From assembly GCA_963921425.1 (NCBI GenBank), contig OY992833.1, positions 28,010,698-28,074,697 of the forward strand: a stretch of DNA of 64,000 nt. The letters run 5' to 3'. Shown piece by piece: positions 25,837-38,095 of this stretch. The notes under the pieces are model-generated. The model was given only the letters and a program-made list of their open reading frames with translations, had not been told where the DNA came from and ran no database searches. This stretch comes from Dryas octopetala. Taxonomy: Eukaryota > Streptophyta > Magnoliopsida > Rosales > Rosaceae. Within the stretch, counting starts at the first letter, position 1. Every line of letters begins with the position of its first letter. The position numbers and the translations under genes are program-made.

Positions 25837-25901
25837 GTCACTCCTCTCTCTCAGTTTCTCTCACCCAACCCAACCCAAAACCAAGAACCCATCTCAGGAA
25901 A

Positions 25902-28118
25902 ATGGATCTATCAGACATCGCAAAGAAGCTTGGCCTCTCCGAATCCAAGCAAGTCGTACGGAGGGCCGCGGAGCTCCGTCGTCTCTGCGACATCCAGTTC
26001 GACTCTTCCATAATTGGCGTCGTAAGTTTCATTCTAATTGTGATTTGATAAACGTTTACAACTGGGTGTTTATAAAGTGCTTCATAATTTGCAGGGTGAG
26101 GTATGCAAAGCTGTGATTTGCTTAGAAATCGCCGCAACAAGATCGGGGGTTCTTTTCGATCGGCAAAATGCGATCAGGTTGAGTGGGATGTCTGAAAAGG
26201 CTTACACCAGATCCTACAATTCGTTGCAGAACGGTCTTGGGGTCAAGTGGGTTTTCGATTTCTCATTTGCTAAGTCCAATTTTGATGTCATTTTTGGTTT
26301 AGTGCGTACTGATTATTGGATTTTGATTGTATGTTGTGGTGGTGTAGGAACACGCTGGATGTTAGAGAACTGGCAATTCAGTTTGGGTGTGTTAGGATCA
26401 TCCCCTTTGTACAGAAGGGTTTGTCTCTGTAAGATCCAATTTCCTTTCTTCAATGCTTTTTCAATCTCTTTTGGGTTTTAATGTATACTTCATATGCTTA
26501 CTTTATGGGACTGCACATTGTAGGTTAGATGTTCGACAAAATGCTTCTGAACATCATGTTTTGTTAGTTTGCCATGTCTTTGATTATTTTAGCTATTAGT
26601 GATACTGTTTTGTCCCTGAGGATAAAACAATTATAACTAGAGACCCTTTGGACAAGATAATTTCTTTGCCTAAATGGTTAAGTTGCTTTTGATAAATGGT
26701 TTGATTCTAAGTGTGGATTGTTTATACTCTTATATTTCAGTTACAAGAGTCGGTTTCTCGCATCCTTGCCAGCTTCTCGGCGGGCAAGTGCGGACTTCAC
26801 TCGACCTGTGTTCATTGCTGTGACATTCTATTTGTGTGCAAAAAAACACAAGGTATCTAATTATTGATCTCTTTCACACTATTTAGAGACAATAAAGGGG
26901 CTTCCTCCCTATCATTTTTACTAATTACAATGTCATATCCTGCGTGTTTTACAGCTAAAGGTAGACAAGCTTAAGTTGATTGAGCTCTGTGGTGCGTCTG
27001 AAGCTGAATTCTCTTCTGTAAGAAACCCACTTTCCTACTATGCAATAGTCTCTCCTGTTTCCAACTACAATTTTGTTTCTAGTCTTTCACTATATATATA
27101 ATAATTGTGAACTTCTTCCCCAGGTTTCTGCTTCCATGAAGGACTTGTGCTTTGATATTTGTGGGACTGAAAAGGAAAAGAAAGATCCCAAGGATGTGAA
27201 GGGGAACCGAGGTAGGTGTCTGTTTAATTTGTGTTGTAACTTTGTCATGGTGCAATTTCTTGAAGACTGTTAATTTAATTTGTCATCATTAAAATGTTTA
27301 GTTTTCAGACACCTTATTTTATATGATTTCCTTATTGATCTGCGTGCAGAACTTCTAGATGTTTTGCCAGAGAAAAGGAAACTTGAGGATGGCGGTTACT
27401 CATCTGGCGATTATTCATCTGATGAAGGAACTGAGGTACTAATAAGCTAATTCTAATTACTATATTTGTTCCTAGCTGAAGGCATTGATTATGATTGCCT
27501 CTAAAACACACACATAAACAGACATGCATCTTGAGTCACTACAACCGTGATCATGCTGTGTTTGTTCTGTCAGTTAACATTTGACGCCAATCATGCCACT
27601 ACCTTGACAAAACTAACTGGTTCTTCAATGCTTGTGATGTATGTTTTGATCTCTGACAGGATCATAATGTTTTGTCTTCTTATTTTTTAATTCACTTTAT
27701 CTATGGTCCTCTGCCTGTACTGCTGATGATGGATATAACCTTCCTTTTCATGTCATTGTTCAGTTTAACTATGTTTACAACCTCTGGACTGAGCCACTCA
27801 TAATTTTTGAGGTTTGAATACTGTGAAATGTAACTGTTTGATGCACTTGCAGCCTTCAAGTTACAAGCGCTGCAAAACAATGGATAAGCATGCCTATGAG
27901 GGTTGGAAAACCTCTGTCATCTCATCTAATAAGCAAAGCAAGGCAAAAGGTTTATAAGACATTTCCTTTCATATCTTTTTCACAATGCATCAATGCGCAT
28001 TGACATAGAATAACTAACTGTGTGTTTGCTCTTCTCAGTTCCTTGCAAGAGGGTCAGGCAAACTCGGCTAAACTTTCTGAAGGAAGCACCTGATAAGCAG
28101 AAGTTGGAGGCTATCTAG
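25902..28118 (+). CDS. ORC6: origin recognition complex subunit 6
   Basis: Nine exons: 25902-26021, 26095-26246, 26348-26428, 26741-26852, 26955-27017, 27124-27211, 27350-27435, 27853-27949 and 28039-28118, giving 292 residues. ORC6 is the smallest subunit of the origin recognition complex that marks DNA replication origins in the nucleus. The N-terminal two thirds form the TFIIB-like cyclin-box region, seen as MDLSDIAKKLGL, FDSSIIGVGEVCKAVICLEI, LSGMSEKAYTRSYNSLQN, FLASLPASRRASADFTRPVF and VDKLKLIELCGASEAEF. The rest is a flexible acidic/basic tail with DVKGNRELLDVLPEKRKLED. The start at 25902 fits the family N-terminus. The same frame is open upstream with ATGs at 25812, 25818 and 25824, which would add up to 30 residues. 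The promoter carries E2F-type sites, as expected for an S-phase gene. Confidence 0.95.
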
Positions 28119-29199
28119 GACGACACAGTTGGCCTTGTTTTGTCATACCGCGCCTTTTTCAGGCTATTTATCCTGGAACATCAAATGTGAAAAGATATGA
28201 GCAAATGTTATGTATTTTGCCTACAAAACTTAGCATAAGTGACATGAATGTTATGGGGAGAAGGGTAGATTCTAGGTTGGATTTCCTTGTAAACAAAAAA
28301 TTAGTAGGCATTTTGGTTGATGTCATCGCCCATTAAGTGTTTGGGTTGATTTATTTGGTCAATTGGAGCTCAGTTGCTTGTTTCCAATTGCTTCCATTGC
28401 CATGACAGTATAGGACTGCAATCCTTTCCATTCATTTTTGGTTAATACTGTAATTTTACTGTCATATGACTATATGAGGATATCATAAATTGCAGTTTTA
28501 AAAAATGTTTGAGTCCAAGGGCACTTTGGACTTTTACCCTTCCGCGTCGACTTGTCGGATTCAAATGGGCAGAAAAATGACTTTTTCCCAGTCATTTTCC
28601 AGTCAAAGCTGGTGTCCTTTTTTGTCCGTCCACAGAAATAACCCAAACCCAAGAGCAAAAACCAAAGCCATCTTGGGCCTCTTGGCCTTACTCACGTGCA
28701 AAACACAACAAGCTACGTGTCCTTCCCACTCGGTTCCTTAGCCAACCAAAACTCCAACGAAGCAGCAGGACCCACATTGCGTCTATCCTTAAAAGCCACG
28801 TAACGAGTTCACATCCTTAACAGTGATATCGGAAACACCTAAACAAACCTCCGCGACAATCTCACTGTTTGAATGTTTGATATTTTTCTGAGTCTCCATT
28901 AACTTTTTCTCCCACTCTCTCTTACTTCCCTCATTGATTCCAAATTTCCAACGAGCCTGATCTTTTTTTTTTTTTTTTTAAATCAAAACTCGACGCACTT
29001 TAATGATTATAAATATTATCTCAAAATTTCATTTTAAAAATTGTATTGCCAACTAACGTCAATAATAGTGGGAAAAGGAAAAGCCTATTATAGTTTAGGG
29101 CTAGGTTTTGGGATTTGGGGCATTTGGGGGAATTGTCAAAATCTGATGCAAATTTCGATTTTTGGGGCCCCTTGTTGATCATCGTGTTGCCTATCAAAG
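28119..29199. other. ORC6 3' flank and SBH promoter
   Basis: The ORC6 3' UTR is followed by the promoter of the SBH gene. Promoter words include TGGGCC at about 28674, a CACGTG G-box near 28693 and further ACGT cores (CTACGTGT, CCACGTAA) up to about 28802. A T run lies at about 28964-28979. No other gene is supported; open frames here have no family resemblance. Confidence 0.5.
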
Positions 29200-31387
29200 A
29201 TGGGATTTGGGGTTTCTGATGAGCTGTTGGGAACTTTTGTCCCGGTTGTGATATATTGGGCATATTCAGGGATTTATGTCCTTCTGGATTCCTTTGAGAG
29301 CTACCGACTACACACAAAGAAAGACGAGGATGAGAAGAATTTGGTCTCCAAAAGGACGGTGGTCAAAGGGGTTCTTCTTCAGCAAACCATTCAGGCTATC
29401 GTTGCTATTCTCTTGTTCACGGTATCACTTCAATTCTCATTTTTTTTGTTTTTTTCATTTCTCTTGAAGAACGTTTTTGGGCAATTTAACATAATAATTA
29501 ATAATTGATAAGCTTATCAGACACAGATAATATGATGGGTTATGAATTAGGCAATTTTATTGTTATTTTTTAATGGGTATTTGATAATTTTTGTGATAGT
29601 AAATTATGTTTATCTGGTTTTGACTATATTGTGTTTATGGTATGATAATAGTAGTATACAGCTACTACACCTGCAGCCTAGGTGCATAAAATAAAAGCTT
29701 GAATTTTCAGATCATGTTTGATCACATGGTTAGAAAATTAGTTGGCAATTTGATGATTACAGGAGTTCCTGTCTGTCTTGATGTTTGGTTTGACTTTGTA
29801 TTATTGACCTCATAGTATTTACCCTCTTCTCATATATGCTTTTTAGTGATCCATAGCTTATCTTATGAACTGAGCTTCAGTTTTTAGTGATCATAACTTT
29901 TCTAATGAACCAAGCTTCATTGTCCAAGTCGTCCCTTGAATTTTCAAGGGATGGACTTGTGCGTTTATTCCAATTTTCTCTTTTTTCAGCATACGAGGAA
30001 AGTGTAACATGATAATAGAAAATTGGGCTGCTACGGTCAGTTATAGCACCAGTGAACCAGCATTATTTTAGCTGCGTCCTCCTTCAGGCAATTTGTGTGT
30101 CTATTTTATGAAGGAATTATTGTAAAGCTTTTAGCTCTTGAAGTTTATTCTCTCAACTAATTAGGTTGCAGTACTTAAAACGTATGTTATAAAGTAGTAC
30201 AATTAAGTAGTACAAACTTTCAATCAAGCATGGTGAATAATTGTGAGTGTCTTTGGGTGCAGAAAATTAGGTTTCTCGCCTACCTTATTGGATTCCTTTA
30301 ATTGTGAACTACGACTTACACCAAACAGTTTGATGGTTATTTTATTACCAAGATTGCAGTGTAGTGCTGTTGTTGGCTTCCCTCATGATAATATCTTTAT
30401 TTTCATGAAGCATTATTGGTAAAAGAGAGTAAATGGAAAATCTTTGCTATTGATTGTGCTATTCTTTCTTCACTTGCTTTGGATGCTGACTGTGATGGTT
30501 GAGATCCATTTGTGCTTGTAGCTTTGCTCAGAAAGTCTTAGGTACCACTCCATTTTTATTTAAATCCCAATTGATATACAATCATTACTATTTTTGTCTC
30601 ATTGACGTGGGGATAATGACATTGTAGTTTTCTTTATGCCGCATCTAAAGATTGTTTTCGTTATACCCTCCCATCAGCTGTTTTTCTTTTCCAGCCCTCT
30701 ACCCTGTGTTGTTATTGTTACGTTGGTTCAAAAAATTCAAACCTGACGCAACATCTATGATATATGTTTATATCTGTTTGCAGATTTTACATATGTGGCT
30801 TATTACTTTTTTTTATGGACTTTGTTATTACATAGGTGACAGGAAATGATGAGGGGGCTGCAGGTATAAAGCCTTCTTTCATCGATCTAGCAAGACAGTT
30901 TGTTACTGCAATGGTGGTTTTGGATACCTGGCAGTACTTTATGCACAGATACATGCATCACAACAAGTTCTTATACAAACATATCCATTCTCAACATCAC
31001 CGACTTGTTGTACCCTATGCATTTGGAGCTCTGTACAATCACCCTTTGGAGGGACTTCTCCTTGATACAATTGGTGGGGCTTTATCTTTTCTCCTCTCTG
31101 GTATGTCTCCTCGAGCCTCCATATTCTTCTTCTCCTTTGCCACTATAAAAACAGTAGACGACCATTGTGGATTGTGGCTTCCCGGGAACCTCTTCCATGT
31201 ATTTTTCAGAAATAATACTGCTTACCATGATGTCCACCATCAGCTCTATGGAAGCAAGTATAACTTCTCCCAACCATTCTTTGTTTTGTGGGATAGAATG
31301 CTTGGTACCTATATGCCTTACTCATTAGAGCAGAGAGCAGGTGGGGGCTTTGAAGTGCGACCTATCAAAGAAGAGAAGGAGAATTGA
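29200..31387 (+). CDS. SBH1: sphinganine (sphingoid base) C4-hydroxylase
   Basis: Two exons, 29200-29421 and 30836-31387, join in phase 0 to give 257 residues, the normal length. The enzyme hydroxylates dihydrosphingosine at C4 to make phytosphingosine bases for ceramides in the ER membrane. It belongs to the fatty acid hydroxylase family of membrane di-iron enzymes. The required histidine boxes are present: H111RYMHH, H125SQHH and H205DVHH. Membrane segments are visible at about residues 11-30, 60-75 and 90-107 and around the FLLSGM region. The second exon begins GTGACAGG and reads in frame from the first, so it is not a separate gene. The intron is long for this window (1,414 bp). Plants usually have one or two paralogues, so SBH1 versus SBH2 cannot be told from this sequence. 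Confidence 0.96.
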
Positions 31388-33983
31388 TTCTTACACGAGG
31401 AACACGACCTTATATTTGTACCAGTGTTATTCTTTTTGTCTCTTAATGAACCACACTGCTTGCATATTTTGTATATACATATATTGTTGTGCCTATTCTT
31501 TTGTTTTGTTTTTTTGAACGAGTCTTACAAGTTAGTTATGGAATTAAGAATTCATGTATCCAGGTAAAATCTGACAGTAGCTTGGGTGGTTTCAATCTTT
31601 ATGGGTTATGTGGTTGTGAACTACCTTTGCTTGTGGGTTGAGGATCTGATATGGAGCAACTGTCATGGGGTCTACCAGCTCATCAGTCCCATTTTTCACT
31701 AGATTGTTTTCTAATTCCTGTTCATGCTGGAATGATCAACACTCTGATGGTGTTATGTTATTCGAACTCCAATTAATAAAGACATCATGTATTTAATTCA
31801 GTTTTATCAAATTTTCCGGTTTTTGTTTAATTTTGATCTAAAGCCGCATCTATTGGTTGCATGGTCCTAGCTTAAGTAATAATCATCAATGACAAAAATG
31901 AAGTAATCATCTATTACCAAGTTTTCAATTTGGTCATCTGTTGATCTATGAGGCACCATCTGCGGAGAACAAGTCAAAGCAGCCCCTTTAATATATTAAG
32001 GAAAGAGTTCTTTTGTTTACGGATGCTCAGATTTTAGAATTTAAGCCAAAATGTTGGTGTTGGGGTGTTTCTTCTGGAGTTTCAAGCCTTCACTTGCAGC
32101 TTAATCGTCATTGTAAAGCTCTTTGATGATAATATGAAAGGGTCGAAGGTGTTCGGTCGAATTGACACCGTTGAGTCATGGACGCAATTTTAGATATAAA
32201 CTTAATATCAACACCAAAAAGTTAAGTGGAGGATCTCATTTCTTTTCCTTAAAAGTTGGGATTTAGTTTATCAAACATTCATGGAAAATTTTGCATGAGG
32301 CGCTTAGCTCTCCACGCTTTCTGAGTAGTTTGCAATCCTTATCCTCAGTGTGTGTGTGAGAGAATATACACCTAGAAGAATCAAATAACTTTGAATACTC
32401 TCTGAGTCTGATATAAGACTAATCACTTAATGATCTGCTGTTCTCACCACAAAAGCATTTATGGTCCAACCACTTTCTCTTTCCTGAGTTACATGTTGAC
32501 CCTATCATCATGCACAGGCTGCACTGCAGCACATGGCTGTCCCCTTGGCTCTAGTCTTCTCATGCATGCCAATGGTTCCTAAAACTTATTTCTTGGCTAC
32601 CATTTTGCTTATTTAATTACATCATAACTGAGGTCATGAAAAGACAATTGGAATGTTCCTAAAAGCTACTCACTACCAACAACACATCACACCCACTTGA
32701 GGTCATTGTTTATTATTGCAAAAGATTTAACTGCCTTATTATTGTTCATTTGGGTAATGTTCTAGGAATGATAAAACTGTTGCAGTGTGCTTGCTGTTAT
32801 TTTCCATCCAAAATGTAGGTCCAGGCTTTTGAAATACAAGGCATAGAAATGGGCCACTGTATTTATAAGGTGGTTACAGATTGTGATTGGAGCAGCTTGC
32901 TTATCCTTGTGCTCTAATGGTTATGAATGTTTCACGGGGTGCGTGTCATTTTTGAACGGCATTCCTTGCTATAAGATTGAAAGCTCGACATTAAATAGCT
33001 GGATGGAGAAGATGCACCAACACCAAATTGATTGAATTATTAGGAAGACTTTAGAAGTTCATTCAGAAACACATGGCGTACCTTCTGGCCCCTTCTTGGT
33101 TGAGCTTTGTTTTGGAAGTTATGGAATCTTTCTAGTCCTTGAGGGCCCTAAAGCACTTTATAAGTGAATAATTATTGAGTTGAAAAAGGAAAGTGTTGCT
33201 CCTAATACAAAACAAATCTATCCCAGTGGGGTTGAATGGTGATGGAGAGCTTTCTGTTCATGCAATTGTGTACAAATTATCTGCTGCTTGATCTGTTTGT
33301 ATTAAAGATTTTAGGATTAATTTGAAGGATGAAAGAAACTGTGTTACTTGTCTTTTTTTGACTTACATAAAGTAGTTGAAACTTGAAAGCTTTCCTTTAC
33401 AAGCATACAATCAGAAGGAAGCTGTAATTAACTGTATTCTGGAGCTGTCTATCTGATATGGTCACTCAGATGTGGTCCTCACGGGGAATATTGACAAAAG
33501 TTTTGATAACTCAATCATGTTAGGTTCCCAGTTTAGCTGGTTTTTCTGAAACATTGAAAGTGGAGTGTTATGGGCCTCAGGTTTTAGGGTCACAAAAATA
33601 CAAGACAAAGAAAGCTGGATTTGTAGCCTTCTAAGGATGTCATGGAAGAAGGAAGCACTTGAAATGTTACTTCCTGTGCATGCCTGGAGAAATTAAGACA
33701 GGTCCCTCTGCAGAGTGCAGACCAATTTTGTTTGCAGTAGAAGAGTGCTTTATACATTTGTCCAGTGAAGGTGGCTTTAATGCCAGAGTGCTCTGGCTCT
33801 TATGCTGTTCCAAATATGAAAAAGGATTAAACAATACTTGGAAACACATGAAAAGTTGTGGCATTATGAACCCAATTAAAGAAGCAACTTTTGGAATTAA
33901 TCATATTACTACAGAGGAAAATTTTAATGATACAATGGTAGAAAATGTTATGATCACATACTAGCTAGCTTAAACATCCCACA
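31388..33983. other. convergent intergenic region, SBH/PKS
   Basis: This is about 2.6 kb between two convergent genes. The first 400 bp look like SBH 3' UTR. The rest is unremarkable AT-rich sequence without terminal inverted repeats or RNA-gene features. A 101-codon plus-strand frame at 33659-33964 resembles nothing I know and is probably chance. Confidence 0.45.
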
Positions 33984-35522
33984 TTACTGCATGAACAAAA
34001 GATGTGAAGCGTGTGGTGAGTGTGAACGAGGGAGAGACCGTGCTGCAAGAGCATGTTGTTGGCCTTGTACTCTAGACTCAAATCCTGTGAACTTAGTGTT
34101 CTCAACCTGAAATCTTGTTGCTGGCATGAATGAGTCTGGCCTGTGGCGCATCATCATCTGTGTGTCAAAACTGGTCTTCTCATGACATCTTCTGTGGGCA
34201 TCTCCTGCTACTTTCACAGCTTTTTGACTCTTGCAGCCCAATAGAGCCGTGGGACGATGATGCCTTGGTACCACCTCTTTGTTCACATTCATTCTGGTTT
34301 TGGCATTTGTGGTGGTGTTGGTTGGAACCATTTTCAGTGGGTCACTTGGCCTTTGCTCTTCACAATCTGACATGGCAGAAAAATCTGCAGCACTTGCAGT
34401 GACCACACTCCACTCTATGCTTGCCTCACTTGGTGCATAACAAGTTGTGGGGGTCACACAACCAGATGTGGCATCTGATGCCTGCCTTGCAAGAAAAGGG
34501 TTGGCTTTCCCTGTCAGACTCTCAATCTCAAACAGGTCTGAACTTGCATCACTGTCTGACTCATGATGATCATTGTGGATTAATCCACCAGATTTTGCAG
34601 GAAACTCATCCCATGGCAACATTGTTAGTCTCTTGTCGAAGCTTAAAGACTTGTTTCTCTTTTCCAACACAGGGGAACCAAACACCTCCAGAGACTTCCT
34701 CAGCTTCTCTTCTTCTTCCTGAAAAGACATCTTGAGAGGCAAATCCCCAACCCCAGATTTTGAAATTGGGAATGTAAAACAGTTTTCTCTGTTCAACCCA
34801 GATCCTAACTTTTCAAGCTTTTGGTGGTTGTTCATCTCAACTAGGGCTTCATCAACAAGGTCTACTACACCAGCAGGTTTATTTTTAATTGGGGGTGTTG
34901 TAGCACCATTGTTCTTCTTGAAGCTGACTTCACCAACATGTTCATTAACATCAACAGAATTCTTATCTGAACAAGAGCATTTACAACCAAGACTGGCAAA
35001 GAAGTTCTTCCTCTGTGCCTTGCTGCTTGGCTTGTTATTATTCGTATAAGGATTTCTTGACCCACTTCGCAACAGGGCACTTTGGCTGTTCCAACTTGAT
35101 TCAGAACCAACACTTGGAGTTCCATGCTGAACCTTTATCTTCAGGTGATCTAGATTGACTCGTAGTTGCTCTTTGCTATTATGATGATGATGGTGGTACT
35201 TCCTTGCAGTAGAGATGGTGCTGGCACTTTTTGGACTACTCTCCTGATCGTCCATTACTCCATTGAAGTATTTTTCAGCACCAAATACTCCAATTTCTTC
35301 ATGATCTTGGTTATGCTCCTCTTGGAAGGTGGTGGTGGAGTTGGTTAATGGACTCAGGTTTCGATTTGACTGATTATCAGCAAGTTTGCACACAAAGGTT
35401 TCCTCATTGCTATTCAAGAATGAAGAGAAGGAAGCATCTCGGATGTTATTGTTGTTCTCAAAGGGAAAAGTTTGTGAGAGGTTGGCCTTGCTAGTTGCTG
35501 ATTTTATGGTATCCATAGCCAT
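33984..35522 (-). CDS. PKS: phytochrome kinase substrate (PKS) family protein
   Basis: A single uninterrupted exon codes for 512 residues. The ATG at 35522 (context TCCATGGC) is the first methionine; the in-frame codon further upstream at 35570 is TTG. PKS proteins work at the plasma membrane with phototropins and phytochromes in phototropism, leaf positioning and light signalling. Family marks are KMSFQEEEEKLRKSLEVFGS (about residues 264-283), SSDLFEIESLTG (327-338) and the conserved block TPTTCYAPSEASIEWSVVTA (about 357-376). The rest is low-complexity, rich in Ser and Asn, with His (residues 110-114) and Asn runs. A KNFFASLGCKCSC cluster (about residues 173-185) could be a lipid-modified membrane anchor; this is inference. 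Intronless structure matches the family. Which PKS paralogue it is cannot be settled, but length and motifs favour the PKS1/PKS2 branch. Confidence 0.92.
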   Translation of the reverse strand: MAMDTIKSATSKANLSQTFPFENNNNIRDASFSSFLNSNEETFVCKLADNQSNRNLSPLTNSTTTFQEEHNQDHEEIGVFGAEKYFNGVMDDQESSPKSASTISTARKYHHHHHNSKEQLRVNLDHLKIKVQHGTPSVGSESSWNSQSALLRSGSRNPYTNNNKPSSKAQRKNFFASLGCKCSCSDKNSVDVNEHVGEVSFKKNNGATTPPIKNKPAGVVDLVDEALVEMNNHQKLEKLGSGLNRENCFTFPISKSGVGDLPLKMSFQEEEEKLRKSLEVFGSPVLEKRNKSLSFDKRLTMLPWDEFPAKSGGLIHNDHHESDSDASSDLFEIESLTGKANPFLARQASDATSGCVTPTTCYAPSEASIEWSVVTASAADFSAMSDCEEQRPSDPLKMVPTNTTTNAKTRMNVNKEVVPRHHRPTALLGCKSQKAVKVAGDAHRRCHEKTSFDTQMMMRHRPDSFMPATRFQVENTKFTGFESRVQGQQHALAARSLPRSHSPHASHLLFMQ

Positions 35523-38095
35523 GGAGAACTCAAATTTTATGCAACAAATAGAAGAGAAAATGATCCCCAAAAAGGAAAAGAAATAAGAATTCGTTTCTAG
35601 AGGCTAGGGAGAACCAGATAGGGGAATCACAAAACTACAAACAGAGAATGAAAAAGACCCAACAGAAGAAAATTTGGTACCACAAAGAAGAATGATATCC
35701 TAGTCTTGAAAAGTGAAGCAATTGGGATGATATAGAAGAACAAGCTCTCTAGCTATAGAGACAAGAAGTAGTGAAAATTTAAAGCTGACTTGTTACCTAA
35801 GCTCCCTCAGGTGCTAAGGTGAAAGAAACTTGACATGAATGAGTTTTGATAACCTGGTACAAAAAGAGGAATTGGATTGAAGAAGAGAATTTGATGAATT
35901 CAGAAGAGGCTAGACAAGATAAGGCCTGCATAGCTAGTTGAGGATTGTAGTTGTATATGTAGGCTCATCGAACATGCAAAGATGTTAAGAGGGTAGGGCC
36001 ATATGCTTCTGGCCTAATTGACAGATTGTCATTTTTTTCACGAGAGGAAATTCATTCACATTTTGGATCTCAACATTATCTGATTGACAGACTTCTCCAT
36101 CAACTCTGGTCTCTGCCAAACAGTACATACTCTAGATTTATTTTTCATATTTGTGGATGTGATAACATGATGCGCGCTTTAAATTTCAATTATACATCTC
36201 TAGGTGCGTACAAAATGAATATACATCAGGTTTATATCAATTTAAGGAGATCCAATATTATGTAGGAAAAATTTCAACTCTCTTTATCCCTTTCAAAAGA
36301 AAAAAACCTATGATATTTATCATATTGTAAATCAAGATTGCACATTTCGATATCATTCCAATTAAGCAACGAATTCGATTGATTAATGTAACATGTCAAA
36401 TAAATAATAAATAATAATATAGAGAGATATGTGTATATATATATTTGCTCATGATTTATTTAACAGGACCTATAATTGAATTGGTTTTTTAATATGTTAT
36501 ATCATACAAGCAAAACTCTTTAAAAAATAGTGCCCATCCCTTTGGTATAGTATAGCATTATTGTTAATTAATATATGCTCTTAAGGTCCCATATATCTGT
36601 TGGTGACTTGGTGTATTGCATATGGTTTATGACACAAATAGAATTTTTGAAACAGATGGTACCATTACCAACCCTTTAACATCATATGTCGTCTGAATAT
36701 CCACATATTGCTAAAGTCTGAAGTCTGATGACCATTCATCTGTCAGAAAATTATGTATCAATAATTGTGGCATGATACAATTAAAAGATTGTAAACAAAC
36801 TTTTTGCAATGTGTTTTAGATTTGGTCAGATATGGACTCTGATAAGTTAACCAGACTTGTATTCTAATTACACTAAATAATTTATAGAATTAAAGAATAT
36901 ATATATGAGGATGGGAATATTGCACGCATGCATTGTAGTCATGCTTCCCCATCACAATCTACACCATAAATTCTCTTCTTGTTGGTTTGTGTCTTTTGAT
37001 TTTCAAGAATTTAGTCCACACAAAATTTTAGCATTAAAATCCAAGACCCTTTCAACGCCAACTGGCCCACTCACCTGACCAGCTAATTTCATGTCCATGT
37101 CGATTATAATTTATACCAGTCCAACCATTTCATGATCTATCATTTACAAACAACGCCATAGCTTTAGGGAAAAAGCCACACACGTTCTAGTAACTTGGAT
37201 TCGCATCTATATTACAAGGAAACGCATACAATAATTCCTCAGAAAAAAAAAAAAAAAAAGGTTCAAACAATAGGGCAGCTGTTGAAGTCATTTTAGTGCC
37301 GAATTCAAAAGCTTGTGCTTGTTGTCAAAGCCCACAGGCCAAACTAACCTTTAAAACCAGCTTGTAATTATACAATCCAATCTTGGCCATGTGAAATATT
37401 TAACACTTGTAACCAAGTAGCAGAAGATTTTTTGAACCTTGATTGGGCCAAGATATGCTGGGCTAAATCAACTGGACCGCTGGACCCAAATAGAGGACTT
37501 TGTGTCTTGTTGTCGGTGGATTTATAATGGGCCGGAAGAGCCCAATGCTTTGGCCATTTTCATTTTTTTATTTCCAGTATTTTCCTACCCCTCTTTGTTG
37601 TGCAACTGCAATAACACCAGTGCTAGATATGTTGTAATAGTAAATCTAAATTGAACAAGGTAATTGTAAAACAAGAACAAAGAAAACCCCGAGGATATGA
37701 AGTTTTGAGAGGAAACTGAATCAGTTAAAAAGCTATCATTAAACTTCAGGCTGCAAATGATAGTCGAGAATTTTGACAATCAAGTAAGAGAGCTAGTATT
37801 TATCGTACAAGATAATAAAGGTGTTTATAAAATGAATGATACCTTAAAGGATTAAACCATACAAGCATATTAGCTTTGTAGCTCTGTAGCTTTGTCTACT
37901 TATAAATTACTACAAAGCAACATGGCCAAAGATAATTAGTTGATCATAGACTGTGTAAGCCCTCCTCCCTGTGAAGTACTCGGGCAGCAAAAGTGCTCAC
38001 TGGAAAAATACACATCCGTTTTGAGGACTTGTAACAGAGAACATTGCCAGCTTAGAACCATGCCAAGGCCATCAAATTTTCCTTTACGGCAGCAT
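35523..38095. other. PKS promoter and PMT2 3' flank
   Basis: This starts with the PKS leader and promoter (to about 36.3 kb). The middle is very AT-rich, with a TA run near 36432-36443 and an A17 run near 37244-37259. Around 37441-37530 lies a group of site II-like words (TTGGGCC, TGGGCT, GGGCC) resembling a promoter without a visible gene. From about 37.7 kb the sequence is PMT2 3' UTR. No RNA gene or complete mobile element was seen. Confidence 0.45.

Larger units (their letters stand above)
25009..25901. other. HGH1 3' flank and ORC6 promoter
   Basis: The first half is HGH1 3' UTR and ordinary AT-rich sequence. From about 25680 the base composition turns GC-rich and carries G-box words and a group of E2F-type sites ahead of ORC6 (listed separately). 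A small upstream frame lies at 25798-25836. Confidence 0.6.

Noticed and set aside
30836..31387. Second SBH exon as an independent gene starting at GTG
   Set aside because: The AG acceptor precedes it, phases match exon 1, and the family needs both parts for its membrane segments and full length.
33659..33964. 101-codon plus-strand frame between SBH and PKS genes
   Set aside because: No recognisable domain, AT-rich composition like its surroundings, no splice partners; it probably lies in the 3' flank of PKS.
34421..35049. Long plus-strand frames opposite the PKS gene
   Set aside because: They are antisense shadows of the 512-codon PKS exon, with biased composition caused by its codons.
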